From contig OY540821.1 in assembly GCA_961205875.1 (NCBI GenBank), forward strand, positions 2,790,001 through 2,854,000: DNA of 64,000 bases. The letters run 5' to 3'. The notes under the pieces were generated by a model, which saw nothing but the letters and a program-made list of their open reading frames with translations, searched no databases and had not been told where the DNA came from. The position numbers and the translations under genes were made by a program. This DNA is from Sialis fuliginosa. Taxonomy: Eukaryota; Arthropoda; Insecta; Megaloptera; Sialidae. This document shows, piece by piece, positions 31,251-43,345 of this stretch. Numbering within the stretch: position 1 is the first letter of the stretch; each line of letters opens with the position of its first letter.

Positions 31251-34200
31251 GGCGGCGTGGCGACGGCTGGGCGTCGTGAATAACGGCAGGGCGTCGTAGA
31301 TGACGGCAGGACGTCGTAGATGACGGCGGGGCGTCGTAGATGACGGACGCGATTTCCGTGCGACTTGGCAGCGTGGCGACGGCTGGGAGTCGCGGATGAC
31401 GGCGGGGCGTTGCGGATGTCGGCGGGGCATCGTAGATGACGGAGGCGATGTCCGTGCGGCTTGGCGGCTTAGCGACGGTTGGGCTTTGCGGATGACGGCT
31501 GGGCGTCGTAGATGACGGAGGCGATGTCCGTGCGGCTTGGCTTCGTGGCGACGGTTGGGCGTCGCGGATGACGGCTGGTCGTCGCGGATGACGGCAGGGC
31601 GTCGTAGATGACGAACGCGATGTCCGTGCAGCTTTACGGCGTGGGACTGTTGGGCGCCGCGGATGACGGCGGGGCGTCGTAGATGACGGAAGCGATGTCC
31701 GTGCGGCTTGGCAGCGTGGCGACGGTTGGGCGTCTCGGATGAGGGATGGTCGTCGCGGATGACGGAGGAGATGTCCGTGCGGCATGTCAGCGTGGCGACG
31801 GTTGGGCGTCTCGGATGACGGATGGTCGTCGCGGATGACAGCAGGGCGTCGTAGATTACGGAGGCGATGTCCGTGCGGCTTGGCAGCGAGGCGACGGTTG
31901 GGCGTCTCGGATGACGGATGGTCGGCACGGATGACGGCAGGGCGTCGTAGATTACGAAGGCGATGTCCGTGCGGCTTGGCAACGTAGCGACGGCTGGGCG
32001 TCGCGGATGACGGCGGAGCGTTGCGGATGTCGGCGGGGCATCGTAGATGACGGAGGCGATGTCCGTGCGGCTTGGCGGCTTGGCGACGGTTGGGCGTCGC
32101 GGATGACGGCAGGGCGTCGTAGACGACGGAGGCGATGTCCGTGCGGCTTGGCGGCTTGGCGACGGTTGGGCGTCGCGGATGACGGCAGGGCGTCGTAGAC
32201 GACGGAGGCGATGTCCGTGCAGCTTGGCGGCTTGGCGACGGTTGGGCGTCGCGGATGACGGCTGGTCGTCGCGGATGACGGCAGGGCGTCGTAGATGACG
32301 AACGCGATGTCCGTGCAGCTTGGCGGCGTGGGACTGTTGGGCGCCGCGGATGACGGCGGGGCGTCGTAGATGACGGAAGCGATGTCCGTGCGGCTTGGCA
32401 GCGTGGCGACGGTTGGGCGTCTCGGATGAGGGATGGTCGTCGTAGATGACGGAGGCAATGTACGTGCGGCTTGGCGGCGTGGCGACGGCTGGGCGTCGTA
32501 GAAGACGAAGGCGATGTCCGTGCGGCTTGATATTGTGGCGACGGCTGGGCGTCGCGGATAACGGCTGGGCGTCGAAGATGACAGCGGGAAGTCGCGGATG
32601 AGGGCGGGGCGTCGTAGATGACGGAGGCGATGTCCGTGCGTCTTGATATTGTGGCGTCGGCTGGGCGTCGCGGATAACGGCTGGGCGTCGAAGATGACAG
32701 CGGGGCGTCGCGGATGAGGGCGGGGCGTCGTAGATGACGGAGGCGATTTCCGTGCGACTTGGCAGCGTGGCGACGGCTGGGAGTCGCGGATGACGGCGGG
32801 GCGTTGCGGATGTCGGCGGGGCATCGTAGATGACGGAGGCGATGTCCGTGCGGCTTGGCGGCTTGGCGACGGTTGGGCGTCGCGGATGACGGCAGGGCGT
32901 CGTAGACGACGGAGGCGATGTCCGTGCAGCTTGGCGGCTTGGCGACGGTTGGGCGTCGCGGATGACGGCTGGTCGTCGCGGATGACGGCAGGGCGTCGTA
33001 GATGACGAACGCGATGTCCGTGCAGCTTGGCGGCGTGGGACTGTTGGGCGCCGCGGATGACGGCGGGGCGTCGTAGATGACGGAAGCGATGTCCGTGCGG
33101 CTTGGCAGCGTGGCGACGGTTGGGCGTCTCGGATGAGGGATGGTCGTCGCGGATGACGGAGGAGATGTCCGTGCGGCATGTCAGCGTGGCGACGGTTGGG
33201 CGTCTCGGATGACGGATGGTCGTCGCGGATGACAGCAGGGCGTCGTAGATTACGGAGGCGATGTCCGTGCGGCTTGGCAGCGTGGCGACGGTTGGGCGTC
33301 TCGGATGACGGATGGTCGGCACGGATGACGGCAGGGCGTCGTAGATTACGAAGGCGATGTCCGTGCGGCTTGGCAACGTAGCGACGGCTGGGCGTCGCGG
33401 ATGACGTCAGGGCGTCGCGGATGTCGGCGGGGCGTCGTAGATGACGGAGGCAATGTACGTGCGGCTTGGCGGCGTGGCGACGGCTGGGCGTCGTAGAAGA
33501 CGAAGGCGATGTCCGTGCGGCTTGATATTGTGGCGACGGCTGGGCGTCGCGGATGACGGCTGGGCGTCGAAGATGCCGGCGGGGCGTCGCGGATGAGGGC
33601 GGGGCGTCGTAGATGACGGAGGCGATGTCCGTGCGTCTTGATATTGTGGCGTCGGCTGGGCGTCGCGGATAACGGCTGGGCGTCGAAGATGACAGCGGGG
33701 CGTCGCGGATGAGGGCGGGGCGTCGTAGATGACGGAGGCGATGACCGTGCGGCTTGGCGGCGTGGCGACGGCTGGGCGTCGCGGATGACGGTGATGCGTC
33801 GTAGATGACGGAGGCGATGTCCGTGCGGCTTGGCAGCGTGGCGACGGTTGGGCGTCTCGGATGAGGGATGGTCGTCGCGGATGACAGCAGGGCGTCGTAG
33901 ATTACGGAGGCGATGTCCGTGCGGCTTGGCAGCGTGGCGACGGTTGGGCGTCTCGGATGACGGATGGTCGGCACGGATGACAGCAGGGCGTCGTAGATTA
34001 CGATGGCGATGTCCGTGTGGCTTGGCAACGTAGCGACGGCTGGGCGTCGCGGATGACGTCAGGGCGTCGCGGATGTCGGCGGGGCGTCGTAGATGACGGA
34101 GGCAATGTACGTGCGGCTTGGCGGCGTGGCGACGGCTGGGCGTCGTAGAAGACGAAGGCGATGTCCGTGCGGCTTGATATTGTGGCGACGGCTGGGCGTC

Positions 34201-36520
34201 GCGAATGACGGCTGGGCGTCGAAGATGCCGGCGGGGCGTCGCGGATGAGGGCGGGGCGTCGTAGATGACGGAGGCGATGTCCGTGCGTCTTGATATTGTG
34301 GCGTCGGCTGGGCGTCGCGGATAACGGCTGGGCGTTGAAGATGACAGCGGGGCGTCGCGGATGAGGGCGGGGCGTCGTAGATGACGGAGGCGATGACCGT
34401 GCGGCTTGGCGGCGTGGCGACGGCTGGGCGTCGCGGATGACGGTGATGCATCGTAGATGACGGAGGCGATGTCCGTGCGGCTTGGCAGCGTGGCGACGGT
34501 TGGGCGCCGCGGATGATAGCTGGTCGTCGTGGATGATGGCAGGGCGTCGTAGATGACGGAGGTGATATCCGTGCGGCTTGGCTTCGTGGCGACGGTTGGG
34601 CGTCGCGGATGACGACGGGGATGTTCGTGTAGCTTGACAGAGGGGCGAAGGCGGGGCGTCACGGATGACGACGGGGCGTCGTAGATGACGGAGGCGATGT
34701 CCGTGCGGCTTGGCGGCTTGGCGACGGTTTGGCGTCGCGGATGACAGCTGGTCGTGGCGGATGACGGCGGCGATGTCGTTGCGGCTTGGCGGCGTGGCGA
34801 CGGCTGGGCGTCGTGGATAAGGGTGGAGTGTCGTAAATGACGGAGGCGATGTCCGTGCGGCTTGTCAGCGTGGCGACGGTTGGGCGTCTCGGATGACGGA
34901 TGGTCGTCGCAGATGATGGCAGGGCGTCGTAGATTATGGAGGCGATGTCCGTGCGGCTTGGCAGCGTGGCGACGGCTGGGCGTCGCGGATGACGGCGGGG
35001 CGTCGGGGATGTCGGCGAAGCGTCGTAGATGACGGAGGCGAAGTCCGTGCGGCTTGGCGGTTTGGCGACGGTTGGGCGACGCGAATGACTTCTGGTCGTC
35101 GCGGATGACGGCAGGGCATCGTAGATGACGGAGGCGATGTCCGTGCAGCTTGGCGGCGTGGGACGGTTGGGCTTCGCGGATGACGGCGGGGCGTCGCGGA
35201 TGACGGCGGGGCGTCGTAGATGACGGAGGCGATGTCGTTGCGGCTTGGCAGCGTGGTGACGGCTGGGCGTCGCGGATGACGGCGGTGCGTCGCGGATGTC
35301 GGCGGGGCGACGTAGAAGACGGAGGCGATGTCCGTGCGGCTTAGCAGCATGGCGACGGTTGGGCGTCGCGGATGACGGCTGGTGTCGCGGATGATGGCAG
35401 GGCGTCGTAGATGACGGAGGCAATGTCCGTGCGGCTTGGCGGCGTAGCGACCGTTGGGCGTCGCGGATGACGGCGGGGCGTCGCGGATGACGGAGGCGAT
35501 GTCTGTGCGGCTTGGCAGCGTGGCGACGGTTGGGCGTAGCGGATGATGGCAGGGCATCGTAGATGACGGAGGCGAAGTCCGTGCGGCTTGGCGGCTTAAC
35601 GACGGTTGGGCGTCGCGGATGACGGCTGGGCGTCGTAGATGACAGATGCAAAGTCCTTGCGGCTTGGCGGCGTGACGACGGTTGGGCGTCGCGGATGACG
35701 GCTGGGCGTAGTAGATGACGGAGGCGATGTCCGTGCGGCTTGGCGGCGGGGCGACGGCGGGGCGTCACGGATGACGGCGGGGCGTCGTAGATGACGGAGG
35801 CGATGTCCATGCGGCTTGGCGGCTTGGCGACGGTAGGGTGTCGCGGATGACAGCTGGTCGTGGCGGATGACGGCGGCGATGTCGTTGCGGCTTGGCGGCG
35901 ATGTCGTTGCGGCTTGGCGGCGAGGCGACGGCTGGGCGTCGCGGATAACGGCGGGGTGTCGTAGATGACGGAGGCGATGTCTGTGCGGCTTGTAAGCGTG
36001 GCGACGGTTGGGCGTCTCGGATGACGGATGGTCGTCGCGGATGACGGCAGGGCGTCGTAGATTACGGAGGCGATGTCCGTGCAGCTTGGCAGCGTGGCGA
36101 CGGCTGGGCGTCGCGGATGACGGCGAGGTGTCGCGGATGTCGGCGGGGCGTCGTAGATGACGGAGGCGATGTCCGTGCGGCTTGATATTGTGGCGACGGC
36201 TGGGCGTCGCGGATGACGGCTGGGCGTCGATGATGCCGGCGGGGCGTCGCGGATGAGGGCGGGTGGTCGTAGATGACGGAGGCGATGTCCGTTCGTCTTG
36301 ATATTGTGGCGTCGGCTGGGCGTCGCGGATGAGGGCGGGGCGTCGTAGATGACGGAGGCGATGTCCGTGCGTCTTGATATTGTGGCGTCGGCTGGGCGTC
36401 GCGGATGACGGCTGGGCGTCGAAGATGACAGCGGGGCGTCGCGGATGAGGGCGGGGCGTTGTAGATGACGGAGGCGATGTCCGTGCAGCTTGGCAGCGTG
36501 GCGACGGCTGGGCGTCACGA
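31251..36520. repeat. GC-rich minisatellite, block 4, right part
   Basis: It resumes with 'ggcggcgtggcgacgg' right after the insertion. No AT-rich cassette occurs here. Larger internal duplications are visible: segments around 31,690-32,020, 33,080-33,400 and 33,780-34,060 are near-identical, as are 33,430-33,830 and 34,090-34,480. Confidence 0.9.
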
Positions 36521-36850
36521 AGCTAAAGCTGGCAGCCGACTTAGCAGCGGCCGTCCAGAGTTGTATTAGCGCAAAGTACCCGCGCGCTACGGTAACTTTA
36601 TTTTCGGTTTATATCAAATACAAATAACGGAACTGAATGGAAACAACTAAATAAGATGTCTAATAGTTTGATGATTTTAATTCCTAACAATACACGAAAT
36701 AAAATATGTTATTATTAATTATATTTTAAATATTATTATTATTTAGTTTATACATTATACATATCTATAAATGTATATATATTATAATGTAAATATTTGA
36801 GATTTTTACAATCTCATTTAAAAAGTACTACAAATCAGTAACTTTAGATA
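36521..36850. other. Transition between minisatellite and satellite
   Basis: A short GC-rich unique piece ('cagccgacttagcagcgg', 'gtacccgcgcgctacgg') is followed by AT-rich sequence. No gene, RNA or known repeat is recognised. Confidence 0.4.
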
Positions 36851-39800
36851 ATTATTGAGTTTTGAAAGATCTCATTTTTAATGCTATTTTATGAAATAAG
36901 AATCAAGTGGTATCAATCAAGCTGAACATTTATATTATCCTTTTAATTATAAAACAATTAAGTGAATTTATAATTAACAGCTAGCTTTAAAACAAATCTT
37001 TACAAGCTTGAAATATTTTTTTATATAATCAGTTTTTAATGCTCTTTCATATGAAATAAGAATTAAATGGTAGCAATCACGTTGAATATTTAAATTAACA
37101 TTTTTATTTAAAAAACGAGCGCGCGACGCTTATAATGTGAATTTATAATTAGCAGCCAGCTTCATCGCAAAACGTTACAAGCTTGAAATATTTTTTTATA
37201 TAATCGATTTTTAATGCTCTTTCATATGAAATAAGAATCGAGTGGTGTCAATCACGTTGAATATTTATAATTGCATTTTTATTAAAAAAAAGAGCGCGCG
37301 CCGCTAATAAAGTGAATTTATAATTAGCAGCCAGTTTCATCGCAAAACGTTACAAGCTTGAAATATTTTTTTATATAATCGGTTTTTAATGCTCTTTCAT
37401 ATGAAATACGAATCGAGTGGTGTCAATCACGTTGAATATTTATAATTGCATTTTTATTAAAAAAACGAGCGCGCGCCGCTAATAAAGTGAATTTATAATT
37501 AGCAGCCAGCTTCATCGCAAAACGTTAGAAGCTTGAAATATTTTTTTATATAATCAGTGTTTAATGCTCTTTCATATGAAATAAGAATCGAGTGGTGTCA
37601 ATCACGTTGAATATTTATAATTGCATTTTTATTAAAAAAACGAGCGCGCGCCGCTAATAAAGTGAATTTATAATTAGCAGCCAGTTTCATCGCAAAACGT
37701 TAGAAGCTTGAAATATTTTTTTATATAATCGGTTTTTAATGCTCTTTCATATGAAATACGAATCGAGTGGTGTCAATCACGTTGAATATTTATAATTGCA
37801 TTTTTATTAAAAAAACGAGCGCGCGCCGCTAATAATGCGAATTTATAATTAGCAGCCAGTTTCATCGCAAAACGTTACAAGCTTGAAATATTTTTTTATA
37901 TAATCGGTTTTTAATGCTCTTTCATATGAAATAAGAATCGAGTGGTGTCAATCACGTTGAATATTTATAATTGCATTTTTATTAAAAAAACGAGCGCGCG
38001 CCGCTAATAAAGTGAATTTATAATTAGCAGCCAGCTTCATCGCAAAACGTTAGAAGCTTGAAATATTTTTTTATATAATCAGTGTTTAATGCTCTTTCAT
38101 ATGAAATAAGAATCGAGTGGTGTCAATCACGTTGAATATTTATAATTGCGTTTTTATTAAAAAAACGAGCGCGCGCCGCTAATAATGTGAATTTATAATT
38201 AGCAGCCAGTTTCATCGCAAAACGTTACAAGCTTGAAATATTTTTTTATATAATCGGTTTTTAATGCTCTTTCATATGAAATAAGAATCGAGTGGTGTCA
38301 ATCACGTTGAATATTTATAATTGCATTTTTATTAAAAAAACGAGCGCGCGCCGCTAATACAGTGAATTTATAATTAGCAGCCAGCTTCATCGCAAATCGT
38401 TACAAGCTTGAAATATTTTTTTATATAATCGGTTTTTAATGCTCTTTCATATGAAATAAGAATCGAGTGGTGTCAATCACGTTGAATATTTATAATTGCA
38501 TTTTTATTAAAAAAACGAGCGCGCGCCGCTAATAAAGTGAATTTATAATTAGCAGCCAGCTTCATCGCAAAACGTTAGAAGCTTGAAATATTTTTTTATA
38601 TAATCAGTGTTTAATGCTCTTTCATATGGAATAAGAATCGAGTGGTGTCAATCACGTTGAATATTTATAATTGCATTTTTATTAAAAAAACGAGCGCGCG
38701 CCGCTTATAATGTGAATTTATAATTAGCAACCAGCTTCATCGCAAAACGTAAGAAGCTTGAAATATTTTTTTATATAATCAGTGTTTAATGCTCTTTCAT
38801 ATGAAATAAGAATAGTGTGGTGTCAATCACGTTGAATATTTATAATTGCATTTTTATTAAAAAAACGAGCGCGCGTCGCTTATAATGTGAATTTATAATT
38901 AGCAACCAGCTTCATTGCAAAACGTTACAAGCTTGAAATATTTTTTTATATAATCGGTGTTTAATGCTCTTTCATATGAAACAAGAATCGAGTGGTGTCA
39001 ATCACGTTGAATATTTATAATTGCATTTTTATTAAAAAAACGAGCGCGCGCCGCTAATAATGTGAAATTATAATTAGCAGCCAGCTTCATCGCAAAACGT
39101 TAGAAGCTTGAAATATTTTTTTATATAATCAGTGTTTAATGCTCTTTCATATGAAATAAGAATCGAGTGGTGTCAATCACGTTGAATATTTATAATTGCA
39201 TTTTTATTAAAAAAACGAGCGCGCGCCGCTAATAAAGTGAATTTATAATTAGCAGCCAGCTTCATCGCAAAACGTTAGAAGCTTGAAATATTTTTTTATA
39301 TAATCAGTGTTTAATGCTCTTTCATATGAAATAAGAATCGAGTGGTGTCAATCACGTTGAATATTTATAATTGCGTTTTTATTAAAAAAACGAGCGCGCG
39401 CCGCTAATAATGTGAATTTATAATTAGCAGCCAGTTTCATCGCAAAACGTTACAAGCTTGAAATATTTTTTTATATAATCGGTTTTTAATGCTCTTTCAT
39501 ATGAAATAAGAATCGAGTGGTGTCAATCACGTTGAATATTTATAATTGCATTTTTATTAAAAAAACGAGCGCGCGCCGCTAATACAGTGAATTTATAATT
39601 AGCAGCCAGCTTCATCGCAAATCGTTACAAGCTTGAAATATTTTTTTATATAATCGGTTTTTAATGCTCTTTCATATGAAATAAGAATCGAGTGGTGTCA
39701 ATCACGTTGAATATTTATAATTGCATTTTTATTAAAAAAACGAGCGCGCGCCGCTAATAAAGTGAATTTATAATTAGCAGCCAGCTTCATCGCAAAACGT

Positions 39801-42260
39801 TAGAAGCTTGAAATATTTTTTTATATAATCAGTGTTTAATGCTCTTTCATATGGAATAAGAATCGAGTGGTGTCAATCACGTTGAATATTTATAATTGCA
39901 TTTTTATTAAAAAAACGAGCGCGCGCCGCTTATAATGTGAATTTATAATTAGCAACCAGCTTCATCGCAAAACGTAAGAAGCTTGAAATATTTTTTTATA
40001 TAATCAGTGTTTAATGCTCTTTCATATGAAATAAGAATCGAGTGGTGTCAATCACGTTGAATATTTATAATTGCATTTTCATTAAAAAAACGAGCGCGCG
40101 CCGCTAATAAAGTGAATTTATAATTAGCAGCCAGCTTCATCGCAAAACGTTAGAAGCTTGAAATATTTTTTTTTTTAATCATTGTTTAATGCTCTTTCAT
40201 ATAAAATAAGAATCGAGTGGTGTCAAACACGTTGAATATTTATAATTGCATTTTTATTAAAAAAACGAGCGCGCGCCGCTTATAATGTGAATTTATAATT
40301 AGCAGCCAGCTTCATCGCAAAACGTTAGAAGCTTGAAATATTTTTTTATATAATCGGTTTTTAATGCTCTTTCATATGAAATAAGAATCGAGTGGTGTCA
40401 ATCACGTTGAATATTTATAATTGCATTTTTATTAAAAAAACGAGCGCGCGCCGCTAATAAAGTGAATTTATAATTAGCAGCCAGTTTCATCGCAAAACGT
40501 TACAAGCTTGAAATATTTTTTTATATAATCGGTTTTTAATGCTCTTTCATATGAAATAAGAATCGAGTGGTGTCAATCACGTTGAATATTTATAATTGCA
40601 TTTTTATTAAAAAAAACGAGCGCGCGCCGCTAATAAAGTGAATTTATAATTAGCAGCCAGCTTCATCGCAAAACGTTAGAAGCTTGAAATATTTTTTTAT
40701 ATAATCAGTGTTTAATGCTCTTTCATATGAAATAAGAATCGAGTGGTGTCAATCACGTTGAATATTTATAATTGCATTTTTAATAAAAAAACGAGCGCGC
40801 GCCGCTAATAAAGTGAATTTATAATTAGCAGCCAGCTTCATCGCAAAACGTTACAAGCTTGAAATATTTTTTTATATAATCAGTGTTTAATGCTCTTTCA
40901 TATGAAATAAGAATCGAGTGGTGTCAATCACGTTGAATATTTATAATTGCATTTTTATTAAAAAAACGAGCGCGCGCCGCTTATAATGTGAATTTATAAT
41001 TAGCAGCCAGCTTCATCGCAAAACGTTAGAAGCTTGAAATATTTTTTTATATAATCGGTTTTTAATGCTCTTTCATATGAAATAAGAATAGTGTGGTGTC
41101 AATCACGTTGAATATTTATAATTGCATTTTTATTAAAAAAACGAGCGCGCGTCGCTTATAATGTGAATTTATAATTAGCAACCAGCTTCATTGCAAAACG
41201 TTACAAGCTTGAAATATTTTTTTATATAATCGGTGTTTAATGCTCTTTCATATGAAACAAGAATCGAGTGGTGTCAATCACGTTGAATATTTATAATTGC
41301 ATTTTTATTAAAAAAACGAGCGCGCGCCGCTAATAATGTGAAATTATAATTAGCAGCCAGCTTCATCGCAAAACGTTAGAAGCTTGAAATATTTTTTTAT
41401 ATAATCAGTGTTTAATGCTCTTTCATATGAAATAAGAATCGAGTGGTGTCAATCACGTTGAATATTTATAATTGCATTTTTATTAAAAAAACGAGCGCGC
41501 GCCGCTAATAAAGTGAATTTATAATTAGCAGCCAGCTTAATCGCAAAACGTTAGAAGCTTGAAATATTTTTTTATATAATCAGTGTTTAATGCTCTTTCA
41601 TATGAAATAAGAATCGAGTGGTGTCAATCACGTTGAATATTTATAATTGCATTTTTATTAAAAAAGCGAGCGCGCGCCGCTTATAATGTGAATTTATAAT
41701 TAGCAACCAGCTTCATCGCAAAACGTTACAAGCTTGAAATATTTTTTTATATAATCAATGTTTAATGCTCTTTCATATGAAATAAGAATCGAGTGGTGTC
41801 AATCACGTTGAATATTTATAATTGCATTTTTATTAAAAAAACGAGCGCGCGCCGCTTATAATGTGAATTTATAATTAGCAGCCAGCTTCATCGCAAAACG
41901 TTAGAAGCTTGAAATATTTTTTTATATAATCGGTTTTTAATGCTCTTTCATATGAAATAAGAATAGTGTGGTGTCAATCACGTTGAATATTTATAATTGC
42001 ATTTTTATTAAAAAAACGAGCGCGCGCCGCTTATAATGTGAATTTATAATTAGCAACCAGCTTCATTGCAAAACGTTACAAGCTTGAAATATTTTTTTAT
42101 ATAATCGGTTTTTAATGCTCTCTCATATGAAATAAGAATCGAGTGGTGTCAATCACGTTGAATATTTATAATTGCATTTTTATTAAAAAAAACGAGCGCG
42201 CGCCGCTAATAAAGTGAATTTATAATTAGCAGCCAGCTTCATCGCAAAACGTTACAAGCT
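36851..42260 (+). repeat. 175-bp satellite array, left part (about 31 monomers)
   Basis: The monomer length is 175 bp by successive 'aagcttgaaatattttt' positions 37,006, 37,181, 37,356 and 37,531. Each contains 'tttttttatataatc', 'tttcatatgaaataag', a CpG box 'cgagcgcgcgccgc' and 'aatttataattagcagccag'. The first one or two monomers are strongly diverged; later ones are nearly uniform. A 7-monomer (1,225-bp) higher-order repeat is seen: marker 'ctaatacagtg' at 38,354 and 39,579, and 'atatggaataag' at 38,624 and 39,849. Confidence 0.95.
42257..42260. repeat. Target site duplication AGCT (left)
   Basis: AGCT precedes the retrotransposon and is repeated at 48,955-48,958. The target is the AAGCTT sequence inside a satellite monomer. 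Confidence 0.85.
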
Positions 42261-43182
42261 TGCTACACTTTTCAATAGCATTCTCACGTTGTCCTCTAGC
42301 TCAGGCGAAGGTTGGGTGGTTCGGGTGAGGGTCGTGAAATTAATAGAGCCGAAATTTAATATTATAATTTTATTTATTTACAGTTTTTAAAAAAAAAAAT
42401 GTTTGGGCGCCATGTATTTTTTTACTGGGTTACCCCGAAAAATACCAAAGGGTAAAAATAATGTCTTTTCACTTTATAACTACAATATGAAGCTTTATAC
42501 CGTAGGTGAGATGGAGATATGTCCGATGATTATTTAACAAAAATTAAGAATAGTAATATGTTAGTTCAAACGCTCACGTGATACAAACTTTTAGTCTCTT
42601 ACGCCTTACTTGGGGGTCGCGCGCTCAGTTGCTGCCGGTCCCGTAAATCCGCCTTAGCGTCCACAGGAGTTCCTGAACTCTCCTTTAGTACCAGAAAACC
42701 TTCCTCTTTAACTTGAGTAACCCTTTTGAGTATAGGCTCAAATCCGTCGACACGATTTGGGGATAGGGCCCTCCAAACATGGAGACCTATATCACCCAGA
42801 ACTTAACCAATACTCTCCTGGAGTCACCCACAAGGACTTTTAGCACCTCACACAGCGATCACTGTTCCCAAAAACCAGGCAAAACTGTCCGATAATCGAA
42901 ATATATTTTTCTTATCATAAAAATTTTATTAAACTTTTTAACGGATCCACTACCTCCGAAGTCAAAAGCAAAAACGTGCCCACTTATCTTTCTGTCTTTC
43001 CGTTCTTAAAAATCCGCGCGTGCGTACCCCACCTGAACGAATAGTCTCTCGAACTACGCACTCGTGCCCTCTGTTACTAAGTAGCAGAAGTAACAGCGTA
43101 GATTGCTAGGTCAAAGGGTCGGGGGTCGTAGGACACCGGCGTATCATCAATTGCCTACCTAATACGATTTTGAAATGTAACA
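42261..43182 (-). repeat. 3' LTR (full length, 922 bp)
   Basis: Bounded by TGCTACA...TGTAACA on the + strand, so the ends are near-perfect inverted TG/CA termini. It contains an AATAAA on the minus strand near the 'tttatttattta' segment. The central 726 bp, between 'gggcgcc' near 42,411 and 'ggcgtatc' near 43,138, is missing from the other LTR. Confidence 0.9.
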
Positions 43183-43200
43183 ACTCCCCCCTTTCCCCAA
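43183..43200 (-). promoter_or_regulatory. Polypurine tract
   Basis: On the minus strand this reads GGGGAAAGGGGGGAGT directly before the 3' LTR. It is the expected primer site for plus-strand DNA synthesis. The sequence up to the pol stop (43,201-43,345) is non-coding. Confidence 0.85.
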
Positions 43201-43345
43201 AAAAAAAAAAAAAAACGAAAATGATAGTCGAAAGATCTATCGCGAACGTTGACACAAAGAAAAAAAACTAAATGGATAGATAATTTAAAAATTTAGAACA
43301 TCACAAATTAGGTAGTTAAAAAAAAATGTACAGGATTATCACAGA

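Noticed and set aside
26394-34033. Plus-strand open frames with Arg/Trp/Gly repeats (for example at 32,007 and 33,178)
   Set aside because: Short translations of the same minisatellite, ended by regular TAG/TGA in the unit.
31209-36518. Minus-strand open frames of about 440-940 codons
   Set aside because: Same repeat artefact. The frames cycle through three translations of one DNA unit and show no domain, signal or splice context.
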